A DNA stretch of 64,000 bases from CAYLHX01 sp964383675 (GCA_964383675.1 CAYLHX010000001.1:1-64000), one strand, 5' to 3'; positions 19,278 to 29,467 are shown, numbered from the stretch's first letter. The notes: a model not told the origin generated them from the sequence alone. A program made the numbers and translations.

Positions 19278-20642
19278 ATGAAAAAGGTTTTGCTAATTGG
19301 GAACTCACCCTTGCCGGAGGAAAACACAAAATCCAGGCCGGCGGCCGGACTGCGCACCAATCAGTTCATAAAGGCCCTAATGGAGGAGGGGGATTTTGAG
19401 CTATACCTTATTACTATAGGCATGCCCGAATGCTATGAGGGAGAAATTGAAGAAAAAGAGCAATCCATAGCCTATAAGTGCAAGCAGTACACCATTTCAA
19501 AAAACAGCCCAAAGTTATTTTCCAAAATCCAGAAACTGCACGATGAGTTTGTACCGGATGTGATCGTGGGGGTAAATACCTACCCCTCTTATGTGGCGGC
19601 AAAAATAAAATCCAAAGCGCCATTTTGGGCGGACCTGAACGGCTGGATCATGGCCGAGGCACAAGCCCAGGCCTACAAAGCCGGTAATAACGCCTTTCTG
19701 CCCCATTACTATGAGCTGGAAAAGACCATTCTGAAGGCGGCCGACAAGATTTCGACGGTTTCGGAAAATCAAAAATTTGCCGTTTACGGCGAACTGGCAT
19801 CATTGGGGCGCCTCAATCAGAAGACTTTCGGCTATGAGTTTGTCCACCATATAGCAAATGGCACCGAATGGTTCGTAACGGACAAGGTTCACACTGAGGA
19901 GATTGCATGGGACGCAAAAATCCCAAAAGATGGTTTTGTGGCCTTGTGGATGGGCGGATACAACACCTGGGTTGATGAAGAAACTCTTTTTAAAGGACTG
20001 GAAGGCGCCATGGAGGTCTGTCCAAAGCTGTATTTCGTTTCAACCGGCGGAGAGATTAAGGGGCTGGACGACACAACCTTCGAGCGCTTTAAAAAATTGA
20101 TCGATAACTCTAAACACAAGGGCCGTTTTATATTTTTGGGATGGATAGATACCGAAGAAATACCGCATCTGTATAAAATGGCACATTGCGGATTAAATGT
20201 GGACCGCCTCTGCGTAGAGACCCTAACCGGAGCCAGAAATCGTATCAATGAATTTATGAAATTCGGACTGCCGATAATAACCACCCTGGGCAGTGAAATA
20301 GCCTATAAGGTTAAGGACAAGGAGGCTGGACTAACAACTGAAAGCGGAAATTCTGCCGAACTGACAAGGGCGCTTCAGAAGCTATACTGTTATTGGGGCC
20401 AAAAGGAGGAAGACCTTCAAAAAATGGGGAAAAATGGACAAACATACGCTGAAGAAGAAGCCAATTATAAGAATTTGTCTTTAGAATTTGTTGCTTGGAT
20501 AAAATCTCCCGCTTTGGCCGGTGACAAATTTGATAATCATGATTTAAAAAAAGGTACATATTTCAAAACTGCCTGGTGCTATTTTAGACAAAACGGCTTT
20601 AAAAAGACGCTTTTAAAGCTACGCCAAAGACTCAGAGGCTAA
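19278..20642 (+). CDS. Glycosyltransferase, GT4-like
   Basis: This 454-aa protein is predicted GT-B fold. The N-terminus is KVLLIGNSPLPEEN with a substrate loop AAGLRTNQFIKAL, followed by DVIVGVNTYPSYVAA, FWADLNGWIMAEAQ and ISTVSENQKFA (SxxT-type donor region). Near residue 225 lies ALWMGGYNTWVDEE, and towards the C-terminus FIFLGWIDTEEIPHLYKMAHCGLNVDR and RINEFMKFGLPIITTLGSE (the nucleotide-sugar EX7E-like region). The ATG at 19278 is preferred over an upstream TTG because it begins the first Rossmann strand. It lies between two surface-protein genes, so it may glycosylate surface polymer or S-layer protein. The donor and acceptor are unknown. Confidence 0.82.
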   Translation: MKKVLLIGNSPLPEENTKSRPAAGLRTNQFIKALMEEGDFELYLITIGMPECYEGEIEEKEQSIAYKCKQYTISKNSPKLFSKIQKLHDEFVPDVIVGVNTYPSYVAAKIKSKAPFWADLNGWIMAEAQAQAYKAGNNAFLPHYYELEKTILKAADKISTVSENQKFAVYGELASLGRLNQKTFGYEFVHHIANGTEWFVTDKVHTEEIAWDAKIPKDGFVALWMGGYNTWVDEETLFKGLEGAMEVCPKLYFVSTGGEIKGLDDTTFERFKKLIDNSKHKGRFIFLGWIDTEEIPHLYKMAHCGLNVDRLCVETLTGARNRINEFMKFGLPIITTLGSEIAYKVKDKEAGLTTESGNSAELTRALQKLYCYWGQKEEDLQKMGKNGQTYAEEEANYKNLSLEFVAWIKSPALAGDKFDNHDLKKGTYFKTAWCYFRQNGFKKTLLKLRQRLRG

Positions 20643-20774
20643 CAAAGAATTAAACAACAAAATTCGTTTTGTCATTTTTAATAAGTTGCCCCTCACTTCG
20701 CAAAAAGTGATAATGATTTTGTGTAGTCAAACTTGGCTCAAACCTCATTTATAAAACCTCTAACCAAATTTCTC

Positions 20775-23700
20775 ATGGAGAATGCAAAATTATATAAAAG
20801 GTTGAAAGTATACCTTTCATACCTGGCGATCTTGGCGATCGCGTTAACCTCTACGGTTACTTATATACCCGTAGTAAACGCAGCCACAAGCGGAATCGGA
20901 ACTGTTACTCTGATTGACGCCGGCAGCCTGGAAGATCCCGGCGCGGGCGGTGAAATCTACGGAATTACCGGAAGCGACTTTCAAATTTCGATTGCTCAAC
21001 CGGCAGCAGTAGATGGCGGCACCCAGTTTTTGGAGTATATGATCTTCCTTTTCCCGGCTACAGTTAGTGTAAGTACAAATTCGGAAGATCCAAATTTTAT
21101 TGGAAATGGCAGTTTCCAACCGGTTGCACAGAATTTTACCCAGATTGGCCAAACAACTTTCACTTTATCTCCACATTTGGAACAAGACAGTGGAACCGGC
21201 TCAAACGACCCCCAAGATTTTGCAACTTCCAACACGGATTATTATGCCTGTGTAGTGGCTTTGGCTGATCCCGACAGTGACTCTTTGGCAGTTTGTAGTG
21301 ATCCCGCGACTATAACCTTTGACACACCTCCGGACACGACAGCGCCATTTATCGACCATTTTCCTGCTCAAAAGGCGATAATCAACCAAGATGCTTATTT
21401 GTACGCTTTGATAGACGATGATCAGACCGATGAAACGGAATTTGACGGTGAGATAGGAAACGGTTCGGTTCAAGTGGTGTATGGTACCGATATATCAAGC
21501 TCTACCAGTACTGCGGAATGTACTTTGGTGGAAATGGATTTTTTCAGTTGTATTGTTCCCTCAACCAGTACGGGTAGTGATTTTGAGTATATTATTGAAG
21601 CACGCGACAAATCCGATAACACTCGTTACCTAACCGCCGATGGTTTTAAAAATTTACTTGATGATGCAGTGTTGGCACCTTTTGAAACCGAGGTGGTTGC
21701 AGCCGGTGATAATACAGTCAGCGGTGTTATTTCGAAAACCGATGGTGGAGGTGGAGCGTTGATGGGGGCTAATGTTTTCTTAGGTGGTTTTGCCGTGCAG
21801 TCCGTGAATTCCGGCAGTGACGGTACCTATTCTATTCCAAGCGTAGTTGATGGTATTGGCGTGGATGTGGTGACATTTAAAGATTCTTATTGTGATAACG
21901 TTATCTTTAAGGTGATCAATACAAGCGACGTTACAGTTAACATTGAAATGGTTTTCGGGGAATGCATGTTCGGAGCTGATGATGAAGGTCCGGGAGGAGG
22001 GAAACCTCATCCGGTTTTCCAATCTCCACCGCCTAACTCCAACTTTGTACCTTTGGATCTTAATACTAAAGATGGTATAAGAGTTGGATTTGACCAAGAA
22101 TTGGATGAAACGACTGTTTTTGATAACGACCCGACGGATTCCGGCAGTAATGTGTACTTAACTTCCGATGGTACCACTAAAATCGCGGGGGCCGTTTACT
22201 ATTGTGAGGATGACTCCGACCCGGATGTGTCCGCCTGTTCCCAATACCTTTTCGACATAGATGAAAATGTTATTTTGTTTGTTCCCTCCGGCGCTTTAAC
22301 AGCAAATACCGCATATACCCTGGTCATTGGCTCCGGAGTTAAGAGTCTTGAAAGCAATCAATCCATTGAAGGGAATAAGCCGGGTGGAGGTCACACAATC
22401 AGCTTTGTTACCGGAGGTGGTGGAGTTACTCTATCAGGTGAGAATTTTGGTACCGGGGGACAGTTCCAGCCGCCCTTTATTACAGCGGCGGTTCCGTTCC
22501 CGGGCCAGACTATCGCAAACAATGCCGCTGTAGTGCTGAGATTCAACGACGCCATGGATTCAACAACCATTAATTCAACCAACATTCAATTGGAGTGTAA
22601 CGACCAGGATGTGACTGGTTACACTGTAAGTTTGGATTCAAGCAGTAAAAAGTATGCTTTGATTTCCTCCGGTGATGGTACATGGGACGTAGGCAGCGGT
22701 AATACCGAGTGTGAAATAAGTGTTCTCGGAGGTGTAAAAAACCAAAGTGGTGTAACTATGGGCCCGCCGGATAACCTTACTATGGACTTCTTCAAAAACC
22801 ACTTCTTTATAAGTAATACCTCGGACAGCAGCTCACCATCAGCTTACGAGTTCTTTGAAGAAAATTCTACGGTGCCGGTGAATGTTGGAGTACTTGAATT
22901 CGGCTTTGATGAAGCCCTAAATCCTTCCACCGTTACGACAAACAATATCAGTGTTACCCGTCAGACAACCTCCGTGCCTATCAGCGTGGAATATGATCCG
23001 GGAATTAACAGTATTTTTATAACTACTGATGATGTTTTAGCACCAAACAGCAATTATACGGTTACCCTGGGAACGGGAATAATGGACTTGGCCGGTAACT
23101 CAATGGGGGCAAGTTCCTATTCCTTTACTACCGGTTCCGTCGATACGCTGACCCCGTTGATTAAGAAAGTACGCTGCGATGAGTTTACTTGCGCGATTTT
23201 CTTCGATGAGCCACCTAATATTGACTCATCCGTCGCAAGCAACTTTGCCGCCAGTGCAATAAATATTAATAACTACACTCTTCAGGTAGAGACATCCGTG
23301 GGATCCGGAGTATTTGGATCTGCAGTTTCACTGGGATCGGCTCCCACTTATGTTGCCAGAGATTTCATGGTGTTCATCAACAATAACGGATTATCAGCCG
23401 TCGATCTTGATAAGAAGTTTAAGCTTACCGTGAGTACCGCGGTGGAAGACAGATCGGGAAACGCCATTTCCAGTGAGAATAACGCCTATAATGGTAAAGT
23501 TGAAAACAGTCAGGATACGTTTGGAGCCTTTCAATCGGGCGTGGCTTTCCCACCTCCAACGGATCCGAGTGCTGGTGGATATGTGCCGCCGGGTGTAGGT
23601 AATTTCGATGCCGCCAAATCTTTGAGCGGGACAATGAACTTCGCCTTCCCTTTCAGTATCGTGGCTGGCAAGGAAGTGGAAGTGTTCCAGGTGAACTATG

Positions 23701-26700
23701 TGCCTACAGTCGCACCTGAGGACGGTGATTTCCTGAGGTTCACCTTCCCCAGCAATATGACCGGTTTCTCCAACGCGCAATTGGATCAATATTCACCTTG
23801 GCAAAACGACATTAACGGTCCCGCGCCCGGAGTGATTCGTCTTAACCAATCATTCGGCAGTAGCGGATTAAGTGTCAACTCCACATCAAAAAGTATAACC
23901 GTTAGTTTGGATGTGGTATCCGGAACACCGGAGGCAAATCAGCCTTTGACAATTGATCTGAGAGGACTGATAAATCCGGTGATTCCCAAGGGACCCGATA
24001 CCAGTGGATTGACCTTGAACATTGAACATGCGAGGCAGGATGGACAAGATACGGTGATTTTGAACAATGTTGAAACCGCACCTTGGTTTACTGTTGCCCA
24101 GGGTGATTCCACCATTAATTTGAATATATCTACCGCCTTAGCGGACCCGGTAAGTGGAAGTTTCACTTTGAGAGCGGATGGCCCCGGTCTTCATAAAGAT
24201 TACTCGGTAACGTTGACAAATGGCATGCTGTCATCCGTTAACGGAACATCAGCATCTCAACTAAGCGTAACCGGGCTGACGTCTGGATGTTACTTCTTCC
24301 ATACTCCACCTACGGTTTCACTGAGCGGCACCAACTATAAGGGCCAACAGTTCCCTGAACCGGTGTGTGTGGGAAATAACGAAACAAGAAATAAAACCTT
24401 GTCCCTTGAGGAGAAGGGGGCTAGCGGAAACAGCATAGATTTAACCGTAAAACTTGCCGGACTAAGCGATTATGACGGCGCTGACGTGGACATTTTCGCC
24501 TCAAGTCCCGTCATCCCTGATTTGGTAAGTATTTCAAGTCTTTCAACGCCAAATCCAAGCGGCTATACGTTAACCTTTGATGATGATGGAGAGGCCTTTG
24601 TGGGAATCGGTCCCGGCCTTTCAAATGTTTCCTCAATAACTACGGATATGTTTGCTAACTTCCCTTGTATTCCCCCTCCACCTGCGCCGATAAGAGTTAA
24701 AAACATTGAGACCACTCCTGTGATTCAGGTGCCACCTTTCTTGCCACCAGGTGTTACCTATGATTCTGAAAACGCTACCCTAACTATCACCTGTACCGCT
24801 TCAGATACCGATGTGCCTGTGAGAGTGACCGACGGCACCAGTAATCTGTCCAATGTGGAGGTGAATTTGTTCGGCAATGGGAAATCCAGTTTCGGTGTTA
24901 CAGGAAGTGACGGCACGGTAACTTTGGACGCGACTGGTGCCGGTCTTTACGATCTTTGCGTAAGAAAACCCGGAATCGGTAGAAAATGTTTCCCACTAGA
25001 AGTAAAAACGGCCGGTTCGACTCCTTCTTTCTTCTTCAAGGGGCAGACTTATTCAAACATAACAAGTATTCCGGTTAAACTAAGACAGCCGGCATACCTG
25101 ATTTCCGGAAAGGTCTTTGATTCAAACAATAGTCCGAGAAAAGACGCTATTGTTCACTGTAAAAATGAATCTACCGGTGATTCGGTGGAGACCCGCAGTA
25201 GCAGTGACGGTACTTATTCGGTTGGAGCGGATGCCGGGACCTATAGTTGTACCAGTTTCCCGAAGCTGGAAGAGGTGGATATGTGTGCTCCATCCGAGTT
25301 AACGGTAACTGTAACAACCGCTAACAAGACAAACCAAAACTTAACTCCAACTCATAACACTTGTTACACGGTGGAGGGTGATGTTTTGGTCGATGAAGGA
25401 AGCGGTGGTGAAGGTGTACAAAATCGTCCGGGGTTTGCGGTTGAGTGGGACTCTGTAAATGATCGACCGGCGGGCGGTGCTGTGCCAAAAACCTTCATGA
25501 CCGACAATGAAGGCGGCTACGAAGTGCAGTTGGAAGACAATCGAGATTACCGAATATGCGTGTTGTCTGAAATCGGTGAAGTTTGTGAGGAGCAATCTCT
25601 ATCCGGTTCAAATCTGGAGGATGCGGATATTAGTGTTGCCGCGGCAACGATTGATTTCGACTTTGTTGGAGGTGCCAGCGATGACCTGGCATTCTTGAAG
25701 CTGGAAAATGCCTCTGGAAGTTTTGCGATTGAGATCAACGGACTTGATGAAACTTACACGGCTAATGTTCCTCAAGGCAGCTACACATACTACCTGAGTA
25801 TCAATAATGGGCTGAGAGTTTTTGAAGGCACAGTTGCTACTGATGCGACCGCAACTATTGATCTGAGCTCGACCAATTTCCAAGAGCTAACCGGAACGGT
25901 GGAAGACGACAGCGGAAACCCGCTGACCGGAATGCATGTATTGGCAACCGACCAAGACGGTAATACTTATCAGACAACAACCGATAACAGTGGTGATTAC
26001 GAAATAAAACTGGATGCGGTTGATGGGCCGTTTGAGGTAAGAGTAACCGGTAGCGGTTATATTCCCGAATCCCCTTCAGAAACCGTGGATCTGGATACTA
26101 CAACGGAGATGAATTTCGACAATGAGAATGAGGCGGCCATGACACCGGCAGATCGTGTGATTTCCGGAACGATAACTGAATCCGGCAGTGGCGGTGAGGA
26201 GTTTGATGGTGAAGGTTACGTGAGTTGTATGAATGAAGACAATATCGCAGCACTAGCACCTATAGACCAGGAAGACGGATCTTATGACGTACCGGTTACC
26301 GACGGCACCTGGGAGTGTGAGTTTGTCGGTGAGGGATATGACAAAGAAGGGTTTAGTGCACCGGTTACGGTTTCCGGTTCCGACGCCACAGGTGAAGATT
26401 TGGAACTGGGAGACTCAAATGCAGACAGAACCGACCTTTCCTCTTCCACCACACTTACAACCGGAGCCGGCGGCTGTTACGATAATAGAGACAATACCGG
26501 ACTTAAGGTTTGTTATGATCCGGGTGAATTGGGCTCCGGCAGTGAGAATGTATCACTGAGCTTGGAGGTGAGTTTTGCGGCTCCGGAAACTACCGGGTTC
26601 AGTCCGGTTTGCGACGCGGCCTTCACTATTGAAGCCACTTCAAGTAAGAGTATCAGAAACTTGAATGGTGATGCCGATATTGAAATTGATATGGAGCAAT

Positions 26701-28277
26701 TCCTGGACATTGAAGGTTGTGACTTACCTGAAGGTGTAGAGTTTAGCGATCTGAAGTTTGCTTCGTTCGATGAATCGGCCAATGAATACAATGTGGAAAA
26801 CGGTACTACAGATTCCACAAACGAGAAGGTTGCCGGACAGAGTGATCACCACACGGTTTATGCGGTTGTATACTCAAACTCCGTATCAAGCAGCAGCTCT
26901 TCCGAGGGTGACAATAGCTCCTCCGAGGGCGAAAGCAGCTCTTCTGAAAGCAGTTCAAGCAGCTCCAGCTCAAGTAGCTCCGGTGGCGGCGGAGGTGGTG
27001 GCGGTGGATTCAGCACCGGACTTTTCACCTCAAAAACTACCAGTGAAATTGCAACACCCAAGGCTTTGCAAAAAGTGGAGTTGGAAGAGGTCTCAAGCCT
27101 AGCCGAAAATGTTGTGGACTCAGCGGCTTTTGAGGTGGGTGAAGATGCGGCAGTGGAAGAAGAGGTAACTTTGAAGGCTGAGAATTTTGGTGACGGTACT
27201 GCGGCCTATGTAACCATTAAGGCTGGGACTGTGGTGAAAACAGATGATGATCAACCTTTCACCGGATCCATTGATTTGCCAAAGGTGGTTGAAATTGACG
27301 CTGTTACGCCTGAAGGCAAAGCCTATGCAGGGCCGGTGGTACAGGTGGGCCTTGAAGGAAGTGGATTAACTTTTGACAGTCCGGTTACCGTGGTTATTCC
27401 CGTTGATTTGGATATAGAGATCGTGGCGGAGGCTGAAGCTTTAGCAGTCTATACATTGAATGAAGAAACCGGTGAATGGGAATTTTTGGCAAATGGCACT
27501 CTGAAGACTCTGGACGGTCAACTGGTCATGGAGTTTGAGACCGACCATTTCAGCAAATTTGTGGTGATGCAGGATGAGGAGGCTTTGGCGGAGGCGATGG
27601 CTGAAGCGGAAGCTGAGCTGGAAACAGAAAAAGAAGCGGCTGAAGAAGATGAAGAATTTGTCTATGAAGGTCCGTTTGTGGATGTTGAAGATCATTGGGC
27701 GGCTCAATTTATTGCCGATCTTTATGCAATGGGTATTGTTTCCGGATATGATGCCACACACTATGGTCCTGATAATCAGATTACCCGCGCGGAATTTACC
27801 AAAATTGCAATAAACAGTTTTGATATTAATGTGGGAAGTGGCGGTGGAGTAATGCCGTTTAAGGATGTAAAATCGGAGGATTGGTTTGCCAAATTTGTAC
27901 AGGCGGCCTATGTTTGGAACATTGTTGGCGGTTATAGTGATGGAACTTTCAGGCCAAACGAACCGATCAATAGAGCCGAGGCCTTGCGTATTCTGTTGGA
28001 TGCGGCCGAGATCAGCACCGATACCGACTATGTAGCAGATTTCCCTGATGTAAAGGACGGCGACTGGTACGCGGCTTACGTAAACGCGGCGGCTGAGATG
28101 GGAGTAATAAGCGGTTACAAGGATGGCACATTCGGTCCTGGCAATAATCTTACTAGGGCGGAAGTTGCCAAGATTGTATCACTGATGATTGAGCAGATGT
28201 CTCTGGAGGCAATGGAGGAATTGGAGGAGGACAGTACTGTGGGAATGGCCTTGAGTGTTTGGGCCAAATCACAGTAG
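20775..28277 (+). CDS. Giant secreted Ig-like/Cna-like SLH surface protein
   Basis: This 2500-aa protein has a signal peptide (YLSYLAILAIALTSTVTYI, cleavage near VNAA). At least three carboxypeptidase-regulatory/Cna-B-like folds are seen at about residues 314-379, 1441-1496 and 1706-1772 (SGSDGTYSIPS, SSSDGTYSVGA, TDNSGDYEIKL). Bacterial Ig-like (Big_5) domains lie at about 410-790 (AVVLRFNDAMDSTTI, NSNYTVTLGTGIMDLAGNSM). A Ser-rich segment and a nine-Gly run follow at about 2040-2080, then a ZU5-like domain at about 2131-2262 (VTIKAGTVV, FDSPVTVVIPVD), an acidic linker and three SLH domains. The architecture is that of a long stalk-like adhesin tethered to the cell wall. The start at 20775 is the first ATG before the signal peptide. 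The Gly run, acidic linker and SLH block parallel those of the two genes at the left edge. The reading frame is intact. Confidence 0.88.
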   Translation: MENAKLYKRLKVYLSYLAILAIALTSTVTYIPVVNAATSGIGTVTLIDAGSLEDPGAGGEIYGITGSDFQISIAQPAAVDGGTQFLEYMIFLFPATVSVSTNSEDPNFIGNGSFQPVAQNFTQIGQTTFTLSPHLEQDSGTGSNDPQDFATSNTDYYACVVALADPDSDSLAVCSDPATITFDTPPDTTAPFIDHFPAQKAIINQDAYLYALIDDDQTDETEFDGEIGNGSVQVVYGTDISSSTSTAECTLVEMDFFSCIVPSTSTGSDFEYIIEARDKSDNTRYLTADGFKNLLDDAVLAPFETEVVAAGDNTVSGVISKTDGGGGALMGANVFLGGFAVQSVNSGSDGTYSIPSVVDGIGVDVVTFKDSYCDNVIFKVINTSDVTVNIEMVFGECMFGADDEGPGGGKPHPVFQSPPPNSNFVPLDLNTKDGIRVGFDQELDETTVFDNDPTDSGSNVYLTSDGTTKIAGAVYYCEDDSDPDVSACSQYLFDIDENVILFVPSGALTANTAYTLVIGSGVKSLESNQSIEGNKPGGGHTISFVTGGGGVTLSGENFGTGGQFQPPFITAAVPFPGQTIANNAAVVLRFNDAMDSTTINSTNIQLECNDQDVTGYTVSLDSSSKKYALISSGDGTWDVGSGNTECEISVLGGVKNQSGVTMGPPDNLTMDFFKNHFFISNTSDSSSPSAYEFFEENSTVPVNVGVLEFGFDEALNPSTVTTNNISVTRQTTSVPISVEYDPGINSIFITTDDVLAPNSNYTVTLGTGIMDLAGNSMGASSYSFTTGSVDTLTPLIKKVRCDEFTCAIFFDEPPNIDSSVASNFAASAININNYTLQVETSVGSGVFGSAVSLGSAPTYVARDFMVFINNNGLSAVDLDKKFKLTVSTAVEDRSGNAISSENNAYNGKVENSQDTFGAFQSGVAFPPPTDPSAGGYVPPGVGNFDAAKSLSGTMNFAFPFSIVAGKEVEVFQVNYVPTVAPEDGDFLRFTFPSNMTGFSNAQLDQYSPWQNDINGPAPGVIRLNQSFGSSGLSVNSTSKSITVSLDVVSGTPEANQPLTIDLRGLINPVIPKGPDTSGLTLNIEHARQDGQDTVILNNVETAPWFTVAQGDSTINLNISTALADPVSGSFTLRADGPGLHKDYSVTLTNGMLSSVNGTSASQLSVTGLTSGCYFFHTPPTVSLSGTNYKGQQFPEPVCVGNNETRNKTLSLEEKGASGNSIDLTVKLAGLSDYDGADVDIFASSPVIPDLVSISSLSTPNPSGYTLTFDDDGEAFVGIGPGLSNVSSITTDMFANFPCIPPPPAPIRVKNIETTPVIQVPPFLPPGVTYDSENATLTITCTASDTDVPVRVTDGTSNLSNVEVNLFGNGKSSFGVTGSDGTVTLDATGAGLYDLCVRKPGIGRKCFPLEVKTAGSTPSFFFKGQTYSNITSIPVKLRQPAYLISGKVFDSNNSPRKDAIVHCKNESTGDSVETRSSSDGTYSVGADAGTYSCTSFPKLEEVDMCAPSELTVTVTTANKTNQNLTPTHNTCYTVEGDVLVDEGSGGEGVQNRPGFAVEWDSVNDRPAGGAVPKTFMTDNEGGYEVQLEDNRDYRICVLSEIGEVCEEQSLSGSNLEDADISVAAATIDFDFVGGASDDLAFLKLENASGSFAIEINGLDETYTANVPQGSYTYYLSINNGLRVFEGTVATDATATIDLSSTNFQELTGTVEDDSGNPLTGMHVLATDQDGNTYQTTTDNSGDYEIKLDAVDGPFEVRVTGSGYIPESPSETVDLDTTTEMNFDNENEAAMTPADRVISGTITESGSGGEEFDGEGYVSCMNEDNIAALAPIDQEDGSYDVPVTDGTWECEFVGEGYDKEGFSAPVTVSGSDATGEDLELGDSNADRTDLSSSTTLTTGAGGCYDNRDNTGLKVCYDPGELGSGSENVSLSLEVSFAAPETTGFSPVCDAAFTIEATSSKSIRNLNGDADIEIDMEQFLDIEGCDLPEGVEFSDLKFASFDESANEYNVENGTTDSTNEKVAGQSDHHTVYAVVYSNSVSSSSSSEGDNSSSEGESSSSESSSSSSSSSSSGGGGGGGGGFSTGLFTSKTTSEIATPKALQKVELEEVSSLAENVVDSAAFEVGEDAAVEEEVTLKAENFGDGTAAYVTIKAGTVVKTDDDQPFTGSIDLPKVVEIDAVTPEGKAYAGPVVQVGLEGSGLTFDSPVTVVIPVDLDIEIVAEAEALAVYTLNEETGEWEFLANGTLKTLDGQLVMEFETDHFSKFVVMQDEEALAEAMAEAEAELETEKEAAEEDEEFVYEGPFVDVEDHWAAQFIADLYAMGIVSGYDATHYGPDNQITRAEFTKIAINSFDINVGSGGGVMPFKDVKSEDWFAKFVQAAYVWNIVGGYSDGTFRPNEPINRAEALRILLDAAEISTDTDYVADFPDVKDGDWYAAYVNAAAEMGVISGYKDGTFGPGNNLTRAEVAKIVSLMIEQMSLEAMEELEEDSTVGMALSVWAKSQ

Positions 28278-28301
28278 TTAGCGTGAAATGTTGAGAGACT
28301 G

Positions 28302-28334
28302 GGGCCGGAAGTGTTCGCACTTCCGGCCCTTTTG
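28302..28334 (+). terminator. Terminator of the giant SLH gene
   Basis: A perfect 12-bp stem GGGCCGGAAGTG / CACTTCCGGCCC closed by a TTCG tetraloop and followed by TTTT. It ends five bases before the -10 of the next gene. Confidence 0.92.
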
Positions 28335-28343
28335 TGTTATAAT
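28334..28343 (+). promoter_or_regulatory. Extended -10 promoter of the patatin gene
   Basis: TGTGTTATAAT, an extended -10 (TGT then TATAAT at 28338-28343). The -35 position falls inside the terminator stem and has no good match. The start is about 15 nt before the ATG at 28363. Confidence 0.65.
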
Positions 28344-28362
28344 AATAAGATTATTTTTACTT

Positions 28363-29262
28363 ATGTCTGCAACAGCTCAACAAAACATGAAGGTGCCAAA
28401 AATTGGCTTAGCACTAGGTGGTGGTGGCGTGCGTGCCTTTATCTATATTGGGTTTTATGAAGTTTTAAGAAAAAATAATATCCCTATTTCTTTGATTTCC
28501 GGTACCAGTATGGGGGCAATTTTGGGTGCTGCAATTGCGCTAGGTTATGAACCGCAGAAGCTGAAGGAATTTGCGCTGAAATATAAGAGCATGGATCTTT
28601 TTAGTATGGAAAACTTCAATTACTTCGACGAGAGTATTATAAAAAGAGAGAGTATAAAAAAGATTTTAGATGATTTTTTTGAAGGAAAAACCTTTGCCGA
28701 TCTAAAAATCCCCTTTAAGTGCACCTGTATAGATCTTGAAAGCCAGCAGGAGGTTATAATCGATTCCGGTCCGATTTCCGAGGCGGTGCAGGCCTCTTCG
28801 GCTTATCCTTTAATTTTCCCTCCCCTATTTCATCAGGAAAAATACCTGATTGATGGTGGTGTTTTGGATCCGGTGCCGGCATTACTCGCACGTAATATGG
28901 GTGCAGAGAAGCTGATTGCCGTTAGCATCCAGAACAATATGATTCGCCAATACATTTCGGGCCAGATTTTTTCAAAATATTACAATGGCGCCCCAAAAAA
29001 AAATGGTCTATCCAAGTTGTTGGGAATTTTTAAAAAGAAGAAGGGAGATTTTAAACTGCTTATAGATATAGTGATCCAAAGTATTGCAATAGCTTCAAGA
29101 GCACACATGACCATGAATCTGGAAAAATCCGCTCCGGATCTTTTGCTTGAACCTCTGGTTGAGATAGGTCTTTTGGATTTTACCAAAATGGATGAGGCTA
29201 TAACCTTGGGTAGGAAACTAGCCAATGCGGCCTTACCTCAGATTCAGTCCTGGATGAAGTAA
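28363..29262 (+). CDS. Patatin-like phospholipase (RssA family)
   Basis: This 299-aa predicted lipid acyl hydrolase has the oxyanion-hole glycines GLALGGGGVRAFIYIG, the nucleophile elbow GTSMG (GxSxG, catalytic Ser) and the catalytic Asp in LIDGGVLDPVPA (the DGG motif), giving a complete Ser-Asp dyad. No signal peptide is seen. Such proteins act on membrane phospholipids or on fatty-acyl esters acquired from outside, which is of interest in a lineage that often depends on external lipid. An earlier in-frame ATG (28288) is rejected because it would translate the terminator stem. Its stop codon abuts the 3' end of tRNA-Glu on the other strand. Confidence 0.92.
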   Translation: MSATAQQNMKVPKIGLALGGGGVRAFIYIGFYEVLRKNNIPISLISGTSMGAILGAAIALGYEPQKLKEFALKYKSMDLFSMENFNYFDESIIKRESIKKILDDFFEGKTFADLKIPFKCTCIDLESQQEVIIDSGPISEAVQASSAYPLIFPPLFHQEKYLIDGGVLDPVPALLARNMGAEKLIAVSIQNNMIRQYISGQIFSKYYNGAPKKNGLSKLLGIFKKKKGDFKLLIDIVIQSIAIASRAHMTMNLEKSAPDLLLEPLVEIGLLDFTKMDEAITLGRKLANAALPQIQSWMK

Positions 29263-29337
29263 TGGTAGCGCCAAGGGGAATCGAACCCCTGTTTCCGCCG
29301 TGAGAGGGCAGCGTCCTAACCGCTAGACGATGGCGCC
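29263..29337 (-). tRNA. tRNA-Glu (anticodon CTC)
   Basis: On the minus strand, the acceptor GGCGCCA pairs with TGGCGCT (one G-T pair at the end). The anticodon loop CTCTCAC gives CTC, the T arm is AGGGG-TTCGATT-CCCCT, and CCA is encoded at 29263-29265. Confidence 0.95.
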
Positions 29338-29415
29338 AAGGAACTTTTACGTTGGGAAGTTTAGCGAAGGGTTGAATGAGAATCAAGCTTTACTGATCGA
29401 AAGAAGATTTTATAT

Positions 29416-29442
29416 TTGCACTCTCGGCTTTAGAGTGCTAGA
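29416..29442 (+). promoter_or_regulatory. CIRCE operator (HrcA-binding site) before dnaJ
   Basis: TTTGCACTC, nine bases, GAGTGCTAG. This matches the CIRCE consensus TTAGCACTC-N9-GAGTGCTAA at 16 of 18 positions with the exact 9-nt spacing. It overlaps the -35 region of the dnaJ promoter, so HrcA binding would block RNA polymerase. Confidence 0.92.
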
Positions 29443-29467
29443 CAATGGCTTTTTAACACGATATAAT
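29440..29467 (+). promoter_or_regulatory. dnaJ promoter
   Basis: TAGACA (29440-29445), a 16-nt spacer and a perfect TATAAT (29462-29467). The start near 29474 gives about a 23-nt leader. The -35 shares bases with the right CIRCE arm. Confidence 0.75.

Noticed and set aside
28288..28362. An upstream in-frame ATG that would lengthen the patatin by 25 residues
   Set aside because: The extension translates the terminator stem and promoter; the ATG at 28363 follows the promoter directly.
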